Source: a bacterium | GTDB taxonomy: Bacteria > Electryoneota > RPQS01 | DNA length: 64,000 nucleotides | Reading direction: 5' to 3' | Assembly (NCBI GenBank): GCA_016703065.1 | Contig: JADJCU010000005.1 | Coordinates: 124,001 to 188,000, forward strand | The notes under the pieces: generated by a model | The model's database searches: none | What the model saw: the letters and a program-made list of their open reading frames with translations, nothing else | What the model was told of the DNA's origin: nothing | Translations under genes and position numbers: made by a program | In this document: piece after piece, positions 52,907 to 64,000 of the stretch | Layout of the letters: each line of letters begins with the position of its first letter | Numbering within the stretch: position 1 is the stretch's first letter

Positions 52907-54001
52907 ATGTCAGGCACAAAGTCGCGCCATCACCGCAAACGAAAAGCAGTACCGTCGCCTCACAAGGCGGGCCTGCCGCCGGGCAGCGTGGTCTATGGCG
53001 GGGTGCCGCGCGCGGAACAATCGACTTTACGCGCGGTGCGCTACGATGCAACAAGCTGCGAAGAACGCGTTCTAACTCACCCGCACGAACTGCCCGGCTT
53101 TCTTGCACAACCCGGAGTGAAATGGGTGGACTTCGAGGGGCTTGCTGATACCAAGCTCCTTGAGGAGATTGGTCTCCAGCTTCGTCTGCATCCGCTGCTC
53201 ATTGAAGACATTGCGAATACAAATCAGCGCACCAAGCTCGAAGAAGACGGCGATCAGCTCATTCTGTTTGTGCACGATTTTGAACGCAACAAAGAGACGC
53301 AGGCGCTAAACGACGGTCAGATAGCCATCGCATTGGGCGACGGATTTATCTTCACATTTTGTGAGCTGCCGCCAACTGAGTTTGCTGTGCTGCGTGAGCG
53401 GCTGCGCATCGGACAGGGCGCGACGCGGCAGAATGGACCGGACTTTCTGCTCTACCGGATGCTGGACATGTTGGTCGATCAATACTTCGTCGTGCTTGAC
53501 GAAGTCAATGATCGGGTTGAGTCGCTCCAGACGCGCGTGCTCGACACTCCGGGTGATCGCGACATTCTCCCCGAGATTTTCGACACTCGCCAGGAACTGC
53601 TGATGCTCCGCAAAGGCATCTTGCCCTTGCGGGACGTTTTGAGCGCGCTCGAGCGTCGCGATTCAAAGGTGATCCAACCTGCGACGCGCGTGTTCTTTCG
53701 CGACGTGTATGATCACACGCTGCATGTCGCGGAGTCGATTGACCTGTTACGCGACCTGGAGAACGCCTCACTTGAAGTCTATTTGTCCCGGCTCTCGCTA
53801 AGGCAAAATGATGTAATGCGAGTGCTCACCGTCTTCTCAACGATCTTTCTGCCGCTTACTTTTCTGGTCGGCGTGTGGGGCATGAACTTTGCCAACATGC
53901 CCGAACTGAGTTGGCGGCATGGTTACTTCTTCGCCTTAGCATTGATGGCCATCGTCGCGCTCGTGATGATGATCTACTTCAAGCGGCAGAAGTGGATGTA
54001 A
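52907..54001 (+). CDS. corA: CorA-type magnesium/cobalt transporter
   Basis: 364 residues, standard CorA length. A basic N-terminus (KSRHHRKRK) is followed by the cytoplasmic funnel (VDFEGLADTKLLEEIGLQLR, DQLILFVHDF, LDEVNDRVESLQTRVL), the willow helices (RQELLMLRKGILPLRDVLSA) and two C-terminal helices. The first carries the gate motif GMNFANMPEL (GMN), preceded by TIFLPLTFLVGVWGMNF. A pentameric channel for Mg2+. The start ATG lies 9 bases after the broken zinc-ribbon gene. Confidence 0.95.
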   Translation: MSGTKSRHHRKRKAVPSPHKAGLPPGSVVYGGVPRAEQSTLRAVRYDATSCEERVLTHPHELPGFLAQPGVKWVDFEGLADTKLLEEIGLQLRLHPLLIEDIANTNQRTKLEEDGDQLILFVHDFERNKETQALNDGQIAIALGDGFIFTFCELPPTEFAVLRERLRIGQGATRQNGPDFLLYRMLDMLVDQYFVVLDEVNDRVESLQTRVLDTPGDRDILPEIFDTRQELLMLRKGILPLRDVLSALERRDSKVIQPATRVFFRDVYDHTLHVAESIDLLRDLENASLEVYLSRLSLRQNDVMRVLTVFSTIFLPLTFLVGVWGMNFANMPELSWRHGYFFALALMAIVALVMMIYFKRQKWM

Positions 54002-54070
54002 TAGACGTCCGCTTCGCCGACGATTCCCTGTTGCTGAATCTCTCCCTTACACTCTCTTCCCTTCCCACTC

Positions 54071-56094
<2,024 letters not shown>

Positions 56095-56098
<4 letters not shown>

Positions 56099-56691
56099 CC
56101 AGACAACCGAAGCGCTGCGCATGGCCGTCTGATGACGAGTTGATGATTCGTTATCACGATGAAGAATGGGGAGTGCCGGTGACGGACGACCGCAAGCATT
56201 TCGAGTATCTCGTGCTTGACTGCTTTCAAGCCGGACTGTCGTGGCGGACCATCTTGCACAAACGGGAGAATTTTCGCAAGGCGTTCGCGCGCTTTGACTA
56301 CAAGAAGGTCGCCCGGTTCACCGAAGCGGACTTCGAGCGTCTGATGAACGATGCCGGAATTGTGCGCAATCGGCTGAAGATCCTCGGCACAATCCAAAAT
56401 GCCAAGCAGTTCCTGGCCGTGCAGAAGGAGTTTGGCAGCTTCAACGACTACATCTGGCAGTTCACCGCCGAAAAGCAGATCAACAACAAGATCGAGACCA
56501 TCAAGCAGATTCAGGCCAAGTCGGCGGATTCTGACGCAATGAGCAAGGATTTGGTGAAGCGAGGATTCAAATTCGTCGGATCGACGATTTGCTATGCGTA
56601 TATGCAGGCGGCTGGCATGGTAAATGACCACGAGCTTGGCTGCACCCGGCACAAGGATTGTATGAAGTTAGCGAAGAGCATGAAGAAGTAA
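56095..56691 (+). CDS. tag: DNA-3-methyladenine glycosylase I
   Basis: 196 residues, overlapping the peptidase stop by 4 bases. Motifs of Tag: KRCAWPSDDELMIRYHDEEW, GVPVTDDRKHFEYLVLDCFQ, AGLSWRTILHKRENFRKAFA, DAGIVRNRLKILGTIQNAKQ, and the C-terminal zinc/His region GSTICYAYMQAAGMVNDHEL with GCTRHKDC. It removes 3-methyladenine from DNA. The genome also has an AlkD-like protein (19896), so it has two routes for alkylation damage in this segment. Confidence 0.95.
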
Positions 56692-56739
56692 TTGAGAAGT
56701 TGAGTTAGTTAGAAATAAGACAGGAGAACGGCTCGGGTA

Positions 56740-58581
56740 ATGGCACAGAAATTTCGAGAGACAATTCGCAACGTGGCGATTATCGCGCACGTGGACCACG
56801 GCAAGACAACGCTGGTGGATGCGATGCTGCATCAGGCGGGCGTCTTCCGCGAGAATCAGCAGGTTGCGGAGCGCGTGATGGATAAGTTGGATTTGGAACG
56901 GGAAAAGGGGATCACGATCCTCTCGAAGAATACGACGATTAAGTGGCAAGACAACCTGATCAATATTCTTGACACGCCGGGCCACGCGGATTTCGGCGGA
57001 CAGGTGCAGCGCGTGCTCCGCATGGTGGACGGCTGTCTATTGCTTGTGGACGCGAGCGAAGGTCCGTTGCCGCAAACACGCTATGTGCTGTCGAACGCGC
57101 TCGAACTCGGATTATCGCCGATTGTCGTGATCAACAAAATTGACCGGCCTGACGCGCGCATTGGTGAAGTATTGGACGAAGTGCTCGAGCTGTTCCTCGA
57201 TCTCGACGCGACCGAGGAACAGTGTCATTTCCCGGTCGTTTACACCAACGCGAAGATCGGCACCGCGACGCTTGACCTGAGTTCTCCCGGCGAGAATCTG
57301 ATGCCGCTGTTCAGGTTGATTTTTGACAAGGTGCCCGCGCCGCAATACGATGACGAGGCGCCGCTGCAGCTTCAGATCACGACGCTGGACTACAGCGACT
57401 ATGTGGGCCGTATCGGAATCGGGCGCATTGCGAACGGAACGATCAAGCAGGCCGAACAGGTGATGCTGATTAAGAACGACGGCACACGGTCGCAGGCAAA
57501 AGTGACGCAGCTCTACACGTATGAAGGCTTAGCGCGTGTGGACGCGAAATCAGCATGGTCGGGTGAAATCGTCGCCGTCGCCGGTTTGGAGAACATGGAC
57601 ATCGGCGACACGGTGACTTCGCTTGCCGATCCGCGACCGCTTCCGCCGCTGAAGATTGACGAGCCGACGCTCGAAATGGTGTTTGGTGTGAACACGTCGC
57701 CGTTTCAGGGCCGCGAAGGCAGTTTCGTGACGACACGCCAGATCCGCGATCGCCTGTTCAAGGAGATTCAGGGCAATCCGGCCTTGCGGGTGGAGGATTC
57801 GGAAACGGCAGAAGGCTATCGCGTATATGGGCGCGGCGAATTGCAGATGGCGATACTTATCGAGACGATGCGCCGCGAAGGCTACGAGCTTGCGGTAGGC
57901 AAGCCGCGCGTGCTCTTCAAGACCGTAAACAACATCAAAGTTGAGCCGTACGAAATGGTCTTGATGGATTGCCCGGAAGAGTTCGTTGGTGTCGTGACGA
58001 GCACGCTCGGCATGCGGCGTGGCCGCATGACCCACATGACCGATCACGCGACGGGCTGGGTGCGCTTGACATTTGAAATCCCTATGCGCGGATTGATCGG
58101 AATTCGGCCCATCATGCTGACCATGACACGCGGCACGGCAATCATGAACACACAGTTCTTGGATTATCGTCCCGTGGAAGGCGAGGTGAGGCAGCGTGCG
58201 AACGGCGTGTTGATTGCGGATCGCGAGGGCCGCGTGACCGAGTATGCGTTGAATAGCTTGCAGGATCGCGGCGAAGTGTTCGTTGGTCCGGGCACACACG
58301 TCTATGAGGGCATGATCTGCGGCGAGAATTCGCGTGACAACGATCTGGTGGTGAATATCGTGCGCGAAAAGAAGCTGACCAATATGCGCGCATCCGGCAC
58401 AGATGAGAGCTACAGAATTGCTCCGCCTCGGCCAATGTCGCTCGAAGAAGCCATCGCCTTCATCAATGAGGACGAATTAGTGGAAGTGACCCCGCAGAGC
58501 ATCCGCCTGCGGAAGTACTACCTCAAGGAGGAAGAGCGGAAGCAAGCGGCCAAGCGAGCGGGGATGCAGGGCATCGTTTAA
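56740..58581 (+). CDS. typA: translational GTPase TypA/BipA
   Basis: 613 residues. G1 IAHVDHGKTTLVDAMLHQAG, switch I region REKGITILSKNTTIKW, G3 LDTPGHADFGGQVQRVLRMV, G4 INKIDRPDARIGEVLDE, then the elongation-factor domains and the TypA-specific C-terminus (PIMLTMTRGTAIMNTQFLDY, GQ-type loop FVGPGTHVYEGMICGEN, REKKLTNMRASGTDESYRIA). Ribosome-associated GTPase needed at low temperature and stress. Transcribed after tag; ends at a terminator at 58611. Confidence 0.97.
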   Translation: MAQKFRETIRNVAIIAHVDHGKTTLVDAMLHQAGVFRENQQVAERVMDKLDLEREKGITILSKNTTIKWQDNLINILDTPGHADFGGQVQRVLRMVDGCLLLVDASEGPLPQTRYVLSNALELGLSPIVVINKIDRPDARIGEVLDEVLELFLDLDATEEQCHFPVVYTNAKIGTATLDLSSPGENLMPLFRLIFDKVPAPQYDDEAPLQLQITTLDYSDYVGRIGIGRIANGTIKQAEQVMLIKNDGTRSQAKVTQLYTYEGLARVDAKSAWSGEIVAVAGLENMDIGDTVTSLADPRPLPPLKIDEPTLEMVFGVNTSPFQGREGSFVTTRQIRDRLFKEIQGNPALRVEDSETAEGYRVYGRGELQMAILIETMRREGYELAVGKPRVLFKTVNNIKVEPYEMVLMDCPEEFVGVVTSTLGMRRGRMTHMTDHATGWVRLTFEIPMRGLIGIRPIMLTMTRGTAIMNTQFLDYRPVEGEVRQRANGVLIADREGRVTEYALNSLQDRGEVFVGPGTHVYEGMICGENSRDNDLVVNIVREKKLTNMRASGTDESYRIAPPRPMSLEEAIAFINEDELVEVTPQSIRLRKYYLKEEERKQAAKRAGMQGIV

Positions 58582-58610
58582 GCGATAGCCATATTTTACA
58601 GTGACTTAAA

Positions 58611-58636
58611 AACAGGCGAAGTGTGCTTCGCCTGTT
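58611..58636 (+). terminator. terminator of typA
   Basis: Arms aacaggcgaa / ttcgcctgtt with a 6-base loop, followed directly by tttt, 30 bases past the typA stop. Confidence 0.92.
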
Positions 58637-58768
58637 TTTTCTGCATCTTGTTATGTTAAATATTACAAATTTTGTCTGGTTTTGTTGCTCCAGTTGCTGC
58701 ACCGAGCTATATTGCTAAGTGGGTAATGGCTCACGAAAACAAATTACAATGAGGAATGAGGTAGGAAG

Positions 58769-59861
58769 ATGAACAAACGGCTTTTGATGACCTTGATCAT
58801 TTCGGTGATGGCGGTCAACGCCCATGCAACGATTCGGACGGTGAATCAGTTCGGAACGGCGCAGTTCACGACGGTGCAGGCGGCGGTGTCGGCGGCAGCA
58901 ACCGGTGACACAATATTGATTGCGCCGGGCACTTACGTTGAAACACCTTCGTTTTCGACGAAGGTTCTGACGATTATCGGCGCGGGATGGGATCTGACGA
59001 CGATAGACGGCGGTGGCAGTACCGCATGGACACTGAGTGGCGTTGGTGTTATTGGTTCGGTGCTTGAAGGCATGGATTGTCCATCGTCAAACTTATCATT
59101 TAATCTTTCTACGAACGGTGATTCGGTTACGGTTCGTCGTTGCCGTCTGAGGAGTACGGGAAACATAGTTATTTCCGGAACCAATGGAAAGCGTTTGTAT
59201 CTTGAGGATTGCCTGTTGACAAGCGCAGTCAATGGCTCTATGATTAATGTCAGCGTTACAGCGGGGGGCGGATTCGTAGCGAAGGGTTGTATCTTCGGTT
59301 TCACCGGGGGCGCAGACGAGCGCCACGTATTTCAACGGCGCAAATTCTGGAGTCATTGAACTCACCAATTGTACCTTTGTAAGTGTTCGTAGACCGTTTG
59401 ACTTGACAGGGATTCAGCCCGTCATCGCGATCAACAACATCTTTTACGATTGGACGGGCACGCCGACTTGGGGGACGTTCTTAGCGGGGAGCGTGTTTGA
59501 CTATAATGCCAGCGATGCGACGGCTCCAGCGATTCCGGGCGCGTTCACGAATCATATTCTGCTTGGCGCCAATGATCCTTTCGTGACCTATGACGAAGCA
59601 TTGAATTATGTGCATGGCACGAGCGATTTGCATTTGAACGGCGGGACGGGTGGACTTGCCTTGACGAACACCGGTCATCCGCTGATTCTCGATGTGGATG
59701 CCACGCGCTCGGATGTCGGCGCTTATGGCGGCCCGCGTCCGTTGGTGGACAATGGTATTCCGGCTTATCCGTTCGTGACTTCGCTGACGGTGCCTAACCT
59801 GATTGAATCGGGCGATGATCTCAATGTCAATTCGACGGGCCGCGTCGGACCTCGCTACTAA
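58769..59861 (+). pseudogene. exported right-handed beta-helix protein broken by one-base frameshift
   Basis: After AGGTAGGAAG an ATG opens a signal peptide (KRLLMTLIISVMAVNAHA) and a parallel beta-helix start: TIRTVNQFGTAQFTTVQAAV, GDTILIAPGTYVETPSFSTK, WDLTTIDGGGSTAWTLSGVG. At the G-run 59306-59310 the frame is lost. With one G less it continues AQTSATYFNGANSGVIELTN, CTFVSVRRPFDLTGIQPVIA, INNIFYDWTGTPTWGTFLAG, to GTSDLHLNGGTGGLALTNTG and the end at 59861. Restored length about 363 residues. DUF1565/pectate-lyase-like surface protein; no sorting domain is seen at its end. Confidence 0.78.
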
Positions 59862-59882
59862 ATCACCTCAGGAGGATTGGCT

Positions 59883-61118
59883 ATGAGACTCTTGAGTATG
59901 CTGCTTGGCGTCGTGTTAATCGTCAGCGGAGTCTTTGCGGTGACGATTACACAGGCGGAGTATTTTGTGGATACGGATCCCGGGCAGGGGCTGGGAACGG
60001 CAATTACAATCACCAGCGGGGAGACGGTTTCGATCGCAGGTTTGCCTGTGTCAACAGTTGGTCTGCCCGCGGGTGTGGTTCATCGTCTATTCCTGCGTTA
60101 CAAGTCAGACGAGAATGTGTGGAGTCTGACCGAGGGACGCTACTTCTATCCTATTTCAGCCCAGAGCGGATCGGTAACACAGGATGACGTCGTTCAGGCT
60201 GAGTATTGGTTTGACGCGTTGCCCTCGACGTTTGTGGACTTGACAGACTCGCCGAATATCACGTATCCGGCACTGATTCCGGCGACCGGGTTGTCGTTAA
60301 ACGCGCCTCATCGCTTCTTCTTGAGATTTCAAGATGAGGATGGGAACTGGACAATGGCCGAGGGCCGATACTTCTATATTATCGAAGGTGCGAGCGGCAC
60401 AATCGAGATCAAGAATGTGACGGCACTAGAATACTGGCTGGACAGCAATCCCCCGACGCTTGTGGATATTGCCGACGCTCCGACAGGAAACTTCGCACAA
60501 CTGATCCCGGCGGGCACTGAAACAGGCATACACACGTTCAACACGCGGTATCGTGATGAAGACAGTGTTTGGAGTATGGCGGAGACACGGCGGTTTGTGC
60601 TGATATCAGAATTCGCCTCAAACTACCAACCCAAGACGCTGGTCGCCGCTGAGTATTTCATCAACGGCAACCCCGCTCCGGGCGGCGCGATTCCCCTGCC
60701 CACAACAACCGACGGCGCGTACGACGAAGGTCAAGAAGAGAATACGGTGGTCGTGACGAACTTGCCGATAGGCCAACATCTCTTCTGTATTCGCTATCAG
60801 GACAGCGAAGGAATCTGGACAGCAGCCTATTGTGACTCGGTCCTGATGACTCCGATTCTCGTGATTCACCGCTCGGGCAGCGATATCGTATTGAGCTGGC
60901 AGGCGGATCCGCTGCACGTTCCGTTTCACGTCTACCGTTCGGCGAATACGGCCGGGCCATTCACAGAAATCGGCACGAGCAACACGCTTGGCTTTTCGGA
61001 TGCCGGCCGAGTTGACTCGGCGGCAACTCAAGGCTTCTATTACATCACAACGACGCCCGGTGCACTAAGCTCGTTCCGACTGCCCGCGCAGGCGAACGAA
61101 CAGCAGACCCGACAGTAA
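59883..61118 (+). CDS. exported protein of four repeated domains
   Basis: 411 residues from ATG 59883 (AGGAGG upstream). Signal peptide RLLSMLLGVVLIVSGVFA. About four repeats of 75-80 residues follow, each with AEYF/YWxDxxP at the start and a strand with HRLFLRYKSDENVWSLTEGR, HRFFLRFQDEDGNWTMAEGR, HTFNTRYRDEDSVWSMAETR or HLFCIRYQDSEGIWTAAYCD before the end. The consensus is xxFxxRYxDExxxWSxxEGRxFY. A fibronectin-III-like domain ends the chain (IVLSWQADPLHVPFHVYRSA). Probably surface repeats; no name known to me. Between the broken beta-helix gene (22 bases) and a strong terminator. Confidence 0.75.
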   Translation: MRLLSMLLGVVLIVSGVFAVTITQAEYFVDTDPGQGLGTAITITSGETVSIAGLPVSTVGLPAGVVHRLFLRYKSDENVWSLTEGRYFYPISAQSGSVTQDDVVQAEYWFDALPSTFVDLTDSPNITYPALIPATGLSLNAPHRFFLRFQDEDGNWTMAEGRYFYIIEGASGTIEIKNVTALEYWLDSNPPTLVDIADAPTGNFAQLIPAGTETGIHTFNTRYRDEDSVWSMAETRRFVLISEFASNYQPKTLVAAEYFINGNPAPGGAIPLPTTTDGAYDEGQEENTVVVTNLPIGQHLFCIRYQDSEGIWTAAYCDSVLMTPILVIHRSGSDIVLSWQADPLHVPFHVYRSANTAGPFTEIGTSNTLGFSDAGRVDSAATQGFYYITTTPGALSSFRLPAQANEQQTRQ

Positions 61119-61140
61119 GCGGCCTCCGATTTGAGACAAA

Positions 61141-61171
61141 GCGCCCCGGTCACCATGACCGGGGCGCTTTT
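61141..61171 (+). terminator. terminator after the repeat-protein gene
   Basis: Perfect 12-base arms gcgccccggtca / tgaccggggcgc with a 3-base loop, then tttt. Strong intrinsic terminator 22 bases past the stop. Confidence 0.9.
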
Positions 61172-61379
61172 CATTTGGGTGCTTGACTTAACACAATGCC
61201 AACTCGTTTTGTATGTATCATCACGGTTGGAGTATCATTAGCTCATATCGCCGGAACGATTGACAAACAGAGATATTGTCCCCTGCTCACGAGAGGCACA
61301 TCCGGAAGCCGTACCATTGCATCAGTAAATCATAGGCTTTGCCAATGACACATGACATCACAAGTACCATGGAGAAAGA

Positions 61380-64000
61380 ATGAACACCCTGAATAAGAGC
61401 TTGGCGATCGTGCTGCTCTGTCTGGTTACTCTGAGCGGCTCGGCTCTGGCCAACTTCCGATTGACAATTCTGCACAACAATGACGGCGAGTCAAAGCTGT
61501 CTACAACCGGCACGTCGCAGCCGAACTACGCGGGAGGCGCCCGTTTTGTGACGAAAGTAAACGAGCTGAAGACCTGGGGCGCGATGAACAGCGACGGCGT
61601 GATCACGCTGTCGTCGGGCGATAATTTCCTGGCCGGTGCGCAGTATAACGCTGGAGTTGCCAACGGCGTGTACTACGACGCGCTGCTGCTGGACAGGATC
61701 GGTTACGACGCAATCTGTATCGGCAATCACGATTTTGACTTCGGTCCGAATGTGCTGGCGGATTTCATGGATGACTTCGCGGGACCAACGTATCCGCCTT
61801 ACCTGTGCGCAAATGCGGACTTCAGCGCCGAAGCCGCGTTGCAGGCCAAGGTAAATGCGGGCCGCATTGCTCCGAGCACCATGGTGAATATTAACGGCAC
61901 GCTGGTTGGTGTAGTGGGTGCCATCACGGAATCGCTGCCGACGATTTCCAGCCCCGGTGGTGTGGTGATTGACGCTAACATCGCGAGCATTGTTCAGGCG
62001 GAAGTGAATACGCTGATCGGAAATGGTGCCGAAATCATCATCTTGATTTCGCACCTGCAGAACTTGAACAACGAACTCGCCTTAATTCCGCTGCTGGACG
62101 ACGTGGATGTGGTGATCGCCGGCGGCGGCGATGAGTTCCTTGCCAACGCGGGAGTCTCTCCGGTATATCCGGGGACGTCGTGAATCCGGCGCGTCCCTAT
62201 CCGATGACGGCCAACGACATCAACGGTGATCCAGTGCAAGTGGTCACGACAACGGGCGAATATCGCTACATCGGACGTTTGGTTGTCGAGTTTGACAACG
62301 CCGGCAATTTCGTCGCCGTGGATCCGGTTTCCAATCCAGTGTGCGTGCTGTCGAACACGATTGACGCGGTGAACGGCGTGAGCGAGGATCCGACTTGCGT
62401 CACCAACATTATTACTCCAATTGACGCCTATATCACAGGTCTGGCCGCGAACGTGATCGCTGTTTCAGACGTGCCGCTCGACGGACGCCGCGCTTCGGTT
62501 CGTACGATTGAATGCAACGAGGGCAATCTCTTTGCCGACGCGCTATTGTGGGAAGGTCAGCGCAAGGCCGCTGATTTTGGCGTTTGCACTCCCAACGTCG
62601 CCTTCCAGAATGGCGGCGGAATGCGAAAGGACGCGATTATCCCGGCGGGCAATATTTCGGAACTGAACACCTATGAGATCGCGGCATTCGACAACGTTGT
62701 TTCGATTACTCCGAATGTTCAGGCTTCGCAGTTCAAGGAAATGCTCGAAGCTTCGGTACGTTTAAGTCCGTCGCAGAGCGGCGGCTTCCTGCAAGTTGCG
62801 GGTTTCAAGTTCATGTTCGACCACTCGCGTCAGGCGCAAGTGTTGGACGCGAACTTCAACGTCGTGACCCCCGGACAGCGCGTGCGTGACGTCGTGCTTG
62901 AAGACGGCACAGTGCTCGTGCGTTGCGGTGATGTGGTGCCGGGCGCGCCGGCTGTGTGCATCGCGACGAACAACTTCACGGCGGCTAATGGCGACGCGAT
63001 CCCCTTCCGCGCGCTTCCCAAAACTCTGATTGGCGTTTCATATCAGCAGGCTCTTTTCAACTACATCTCTGAGCCGACCGGCCTGAACGGCGTAATCTCG
63101 GGCGGCGAGTATCCCACCGCTCCGGGCGAATACCGCATCGTGCAGCGCACGCTCTCGCAGACCTTCACAAACGGCAACCCGGCGGCGGACTTTCATGCGC
63201 AGGCGACGGGCGATGCAATGACGGAGCTGGTCTCTGGTTTCGATCTTTATTTCTTCGGACCGAATACGCCGACTTCGGTAACGGGATCTTACACGCGCAC
63301 TCGTCCGGCCCTGGCGGACATTGATTACAATCTTCCCGCCGCGTGGGCAGTCGGCCGCTATTTCACGTTTGGAACGACTGCGAATGCTTCTTCATCTGTC
63401 TCTTTGAAGCTCTCGTTCAAGGCCTGCGAAGTCCCGACGGCGGTGTTGGCGGACCTGTCAAATCTGGTGGCGATTCGCACTCGTGACAATGGACTTACCT
63501 GGTTCGTGGAATCGGCTTCGACCGCCCTGATTGATCTCGGAAATGGCATATATTGCTTTGAGGTTTTCAATGTGACTGGCGGCATCGACGGCTTCTGGGG
63601 CATGGGCTTGGGCGACCGCGTGCTGCCTGTCGAATTGACGAGCTTTGACGCGAATGTTGTCAACGGCGAAGTTGCGCTGGCTTGGAGCACGGCTTCCGAG
63701 TCGAACATTGCGCGCTTCGAGTTGACGCGCAACGGCGACAAGATTGCTGAAGTCGTCGCGCAAAACAGCGCAACCGGTGCGAACTACAGCTACACGGATC
63801 GCCCTGAAGCTGGTCAGTACACCTATGAACTTTCCGAATTCACGCTGAACGGTGAGCACAACGCGCTCGGTTCAGTGTCTGTCGAGTTTAACGGCGATGT
63901 GGTAGTGAATGAGTACCGGCTCGGCGAGGCCTACCCAAATCCGTTCAACCCGCAGACGAACATCGACTTCGTGATTCCGAATTCTGAATACGTGAAGTTG
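61380..64000 (+). pseudogene. 5'-nucleotidase family protein with sorting domain, one frameshift, cut by window end
   Basis: GGAG precedes ATG 61380. Signal peptide SLAIVLLCLVTLSGSALA, then a 5'-nucleotidase/UshA metallophosphatase domain: LTILHNNDGESKL, ITLSSGDNFLAGAQYNAGVA, CIGNHDFDFGPNVLADFMDD (metal motif GNHDFD), IILISHLQNLNNELALIPLL. At the G-run 62171-62174 the frame ends in TGA. With one G more it continues VVNPARPYPMTANDINGDPV and gives the C-terminal nucleotide-binding domain (GNLFADALLWEGQRKAADFG, AFQNGGGMRKDAIIPAGNIS, GGFLQVAGFKFMFDHSRQAQ). A beta-sandwich follows, then a sorting domain with AYPNPFNPQT near 63940. The end lies beyond 64000. Confidence 0.8.

Overview
The window looks like a chromosome segment of an uncultured or little-studied Gram-negative bacterium of the FCB superphylum or a neighbouring candidate phylum. 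Six secreted proteins end in a C-terminal sorting domain with a [YF]PNPFN motif and a Val/Leu-rich tail, as in type IX-type secretion cargo. There are many lipoproteins, a variant Lgt signature and an outer-membrane-type protein. Base composition is moderately GC-rich. I see no rRNA, tRNA, CRISPR array, insertion sequence or phage gene. The phylum assignment is inference from protein style, not from a marker gene.

Layout. 0-7.7 kb: a sorting-domain protein, a large membrane SpoIIE-type phosphatase, and a chemotaxis island with CheW, one intact receptor carrying a c-type heme motif and two decayed receptor remnants. 7.7-16.1 kb: a minus-strand operon of TIGR04283 glycosyltransferase, DUF547, ArsS-like radical SAM enzyme, TIGR04282 transferase, lipoprotein and nitrilase. 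It faces a mercuric-reductase-like flavoprotein that has lost both redox cysteines and an OlsF-like double acyltransferase. 16.1-28.8 kb: a long minus-strand run with two lipoproteins, a two-gene 3-hydroxyacyl-CoA dehydrogenase, an ankyrin protein, an AlkD-like glycosylase, a TPR-thioredoxin protein, and three tandem paralogous sorting-domain proteins. 29-41.4 kb: a sorting-domain protein, a dicarboxylate/amino-acid symporter, an aldehyde dehydrogenase, four DinB-family genes around a methyltransferase, a DUF937 protein and an unknown membrane protein, an HTH/PIN pair, a catalytically dead-looking alpha/beta hydrolase, and lysine 6-aminotransferase. 41.5-58.6 kb: mostly housekeeping genes (rsmI, lgt, tmk, S41 protease, TauE-type permease, purC, recQ, hsp20, corA, S9 peptidase, tag, typA). 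58.7-64 kb: three secreted proteins, the last a 5'-nucleotidase family protein cut by the window end.

A striking feature is eight single-base reading-frame breaks in seven genes. Five lie at runs of four or five identical bases. Five of the seven genes encode exported proteins, while about 45 other genes are intact. Either these genes are decaying or variable, or the assembly has local indel errors. I annotate them as broken genes and describe the restored product.

The most interesting candidates for new biology are the arsenosugar-like operon that has no arsenic genes beside it but a cysteine-less flavoprotein, the heme-motif chemoreceptor among receptor fossils, and the tandem family of sorting-domain proteins.
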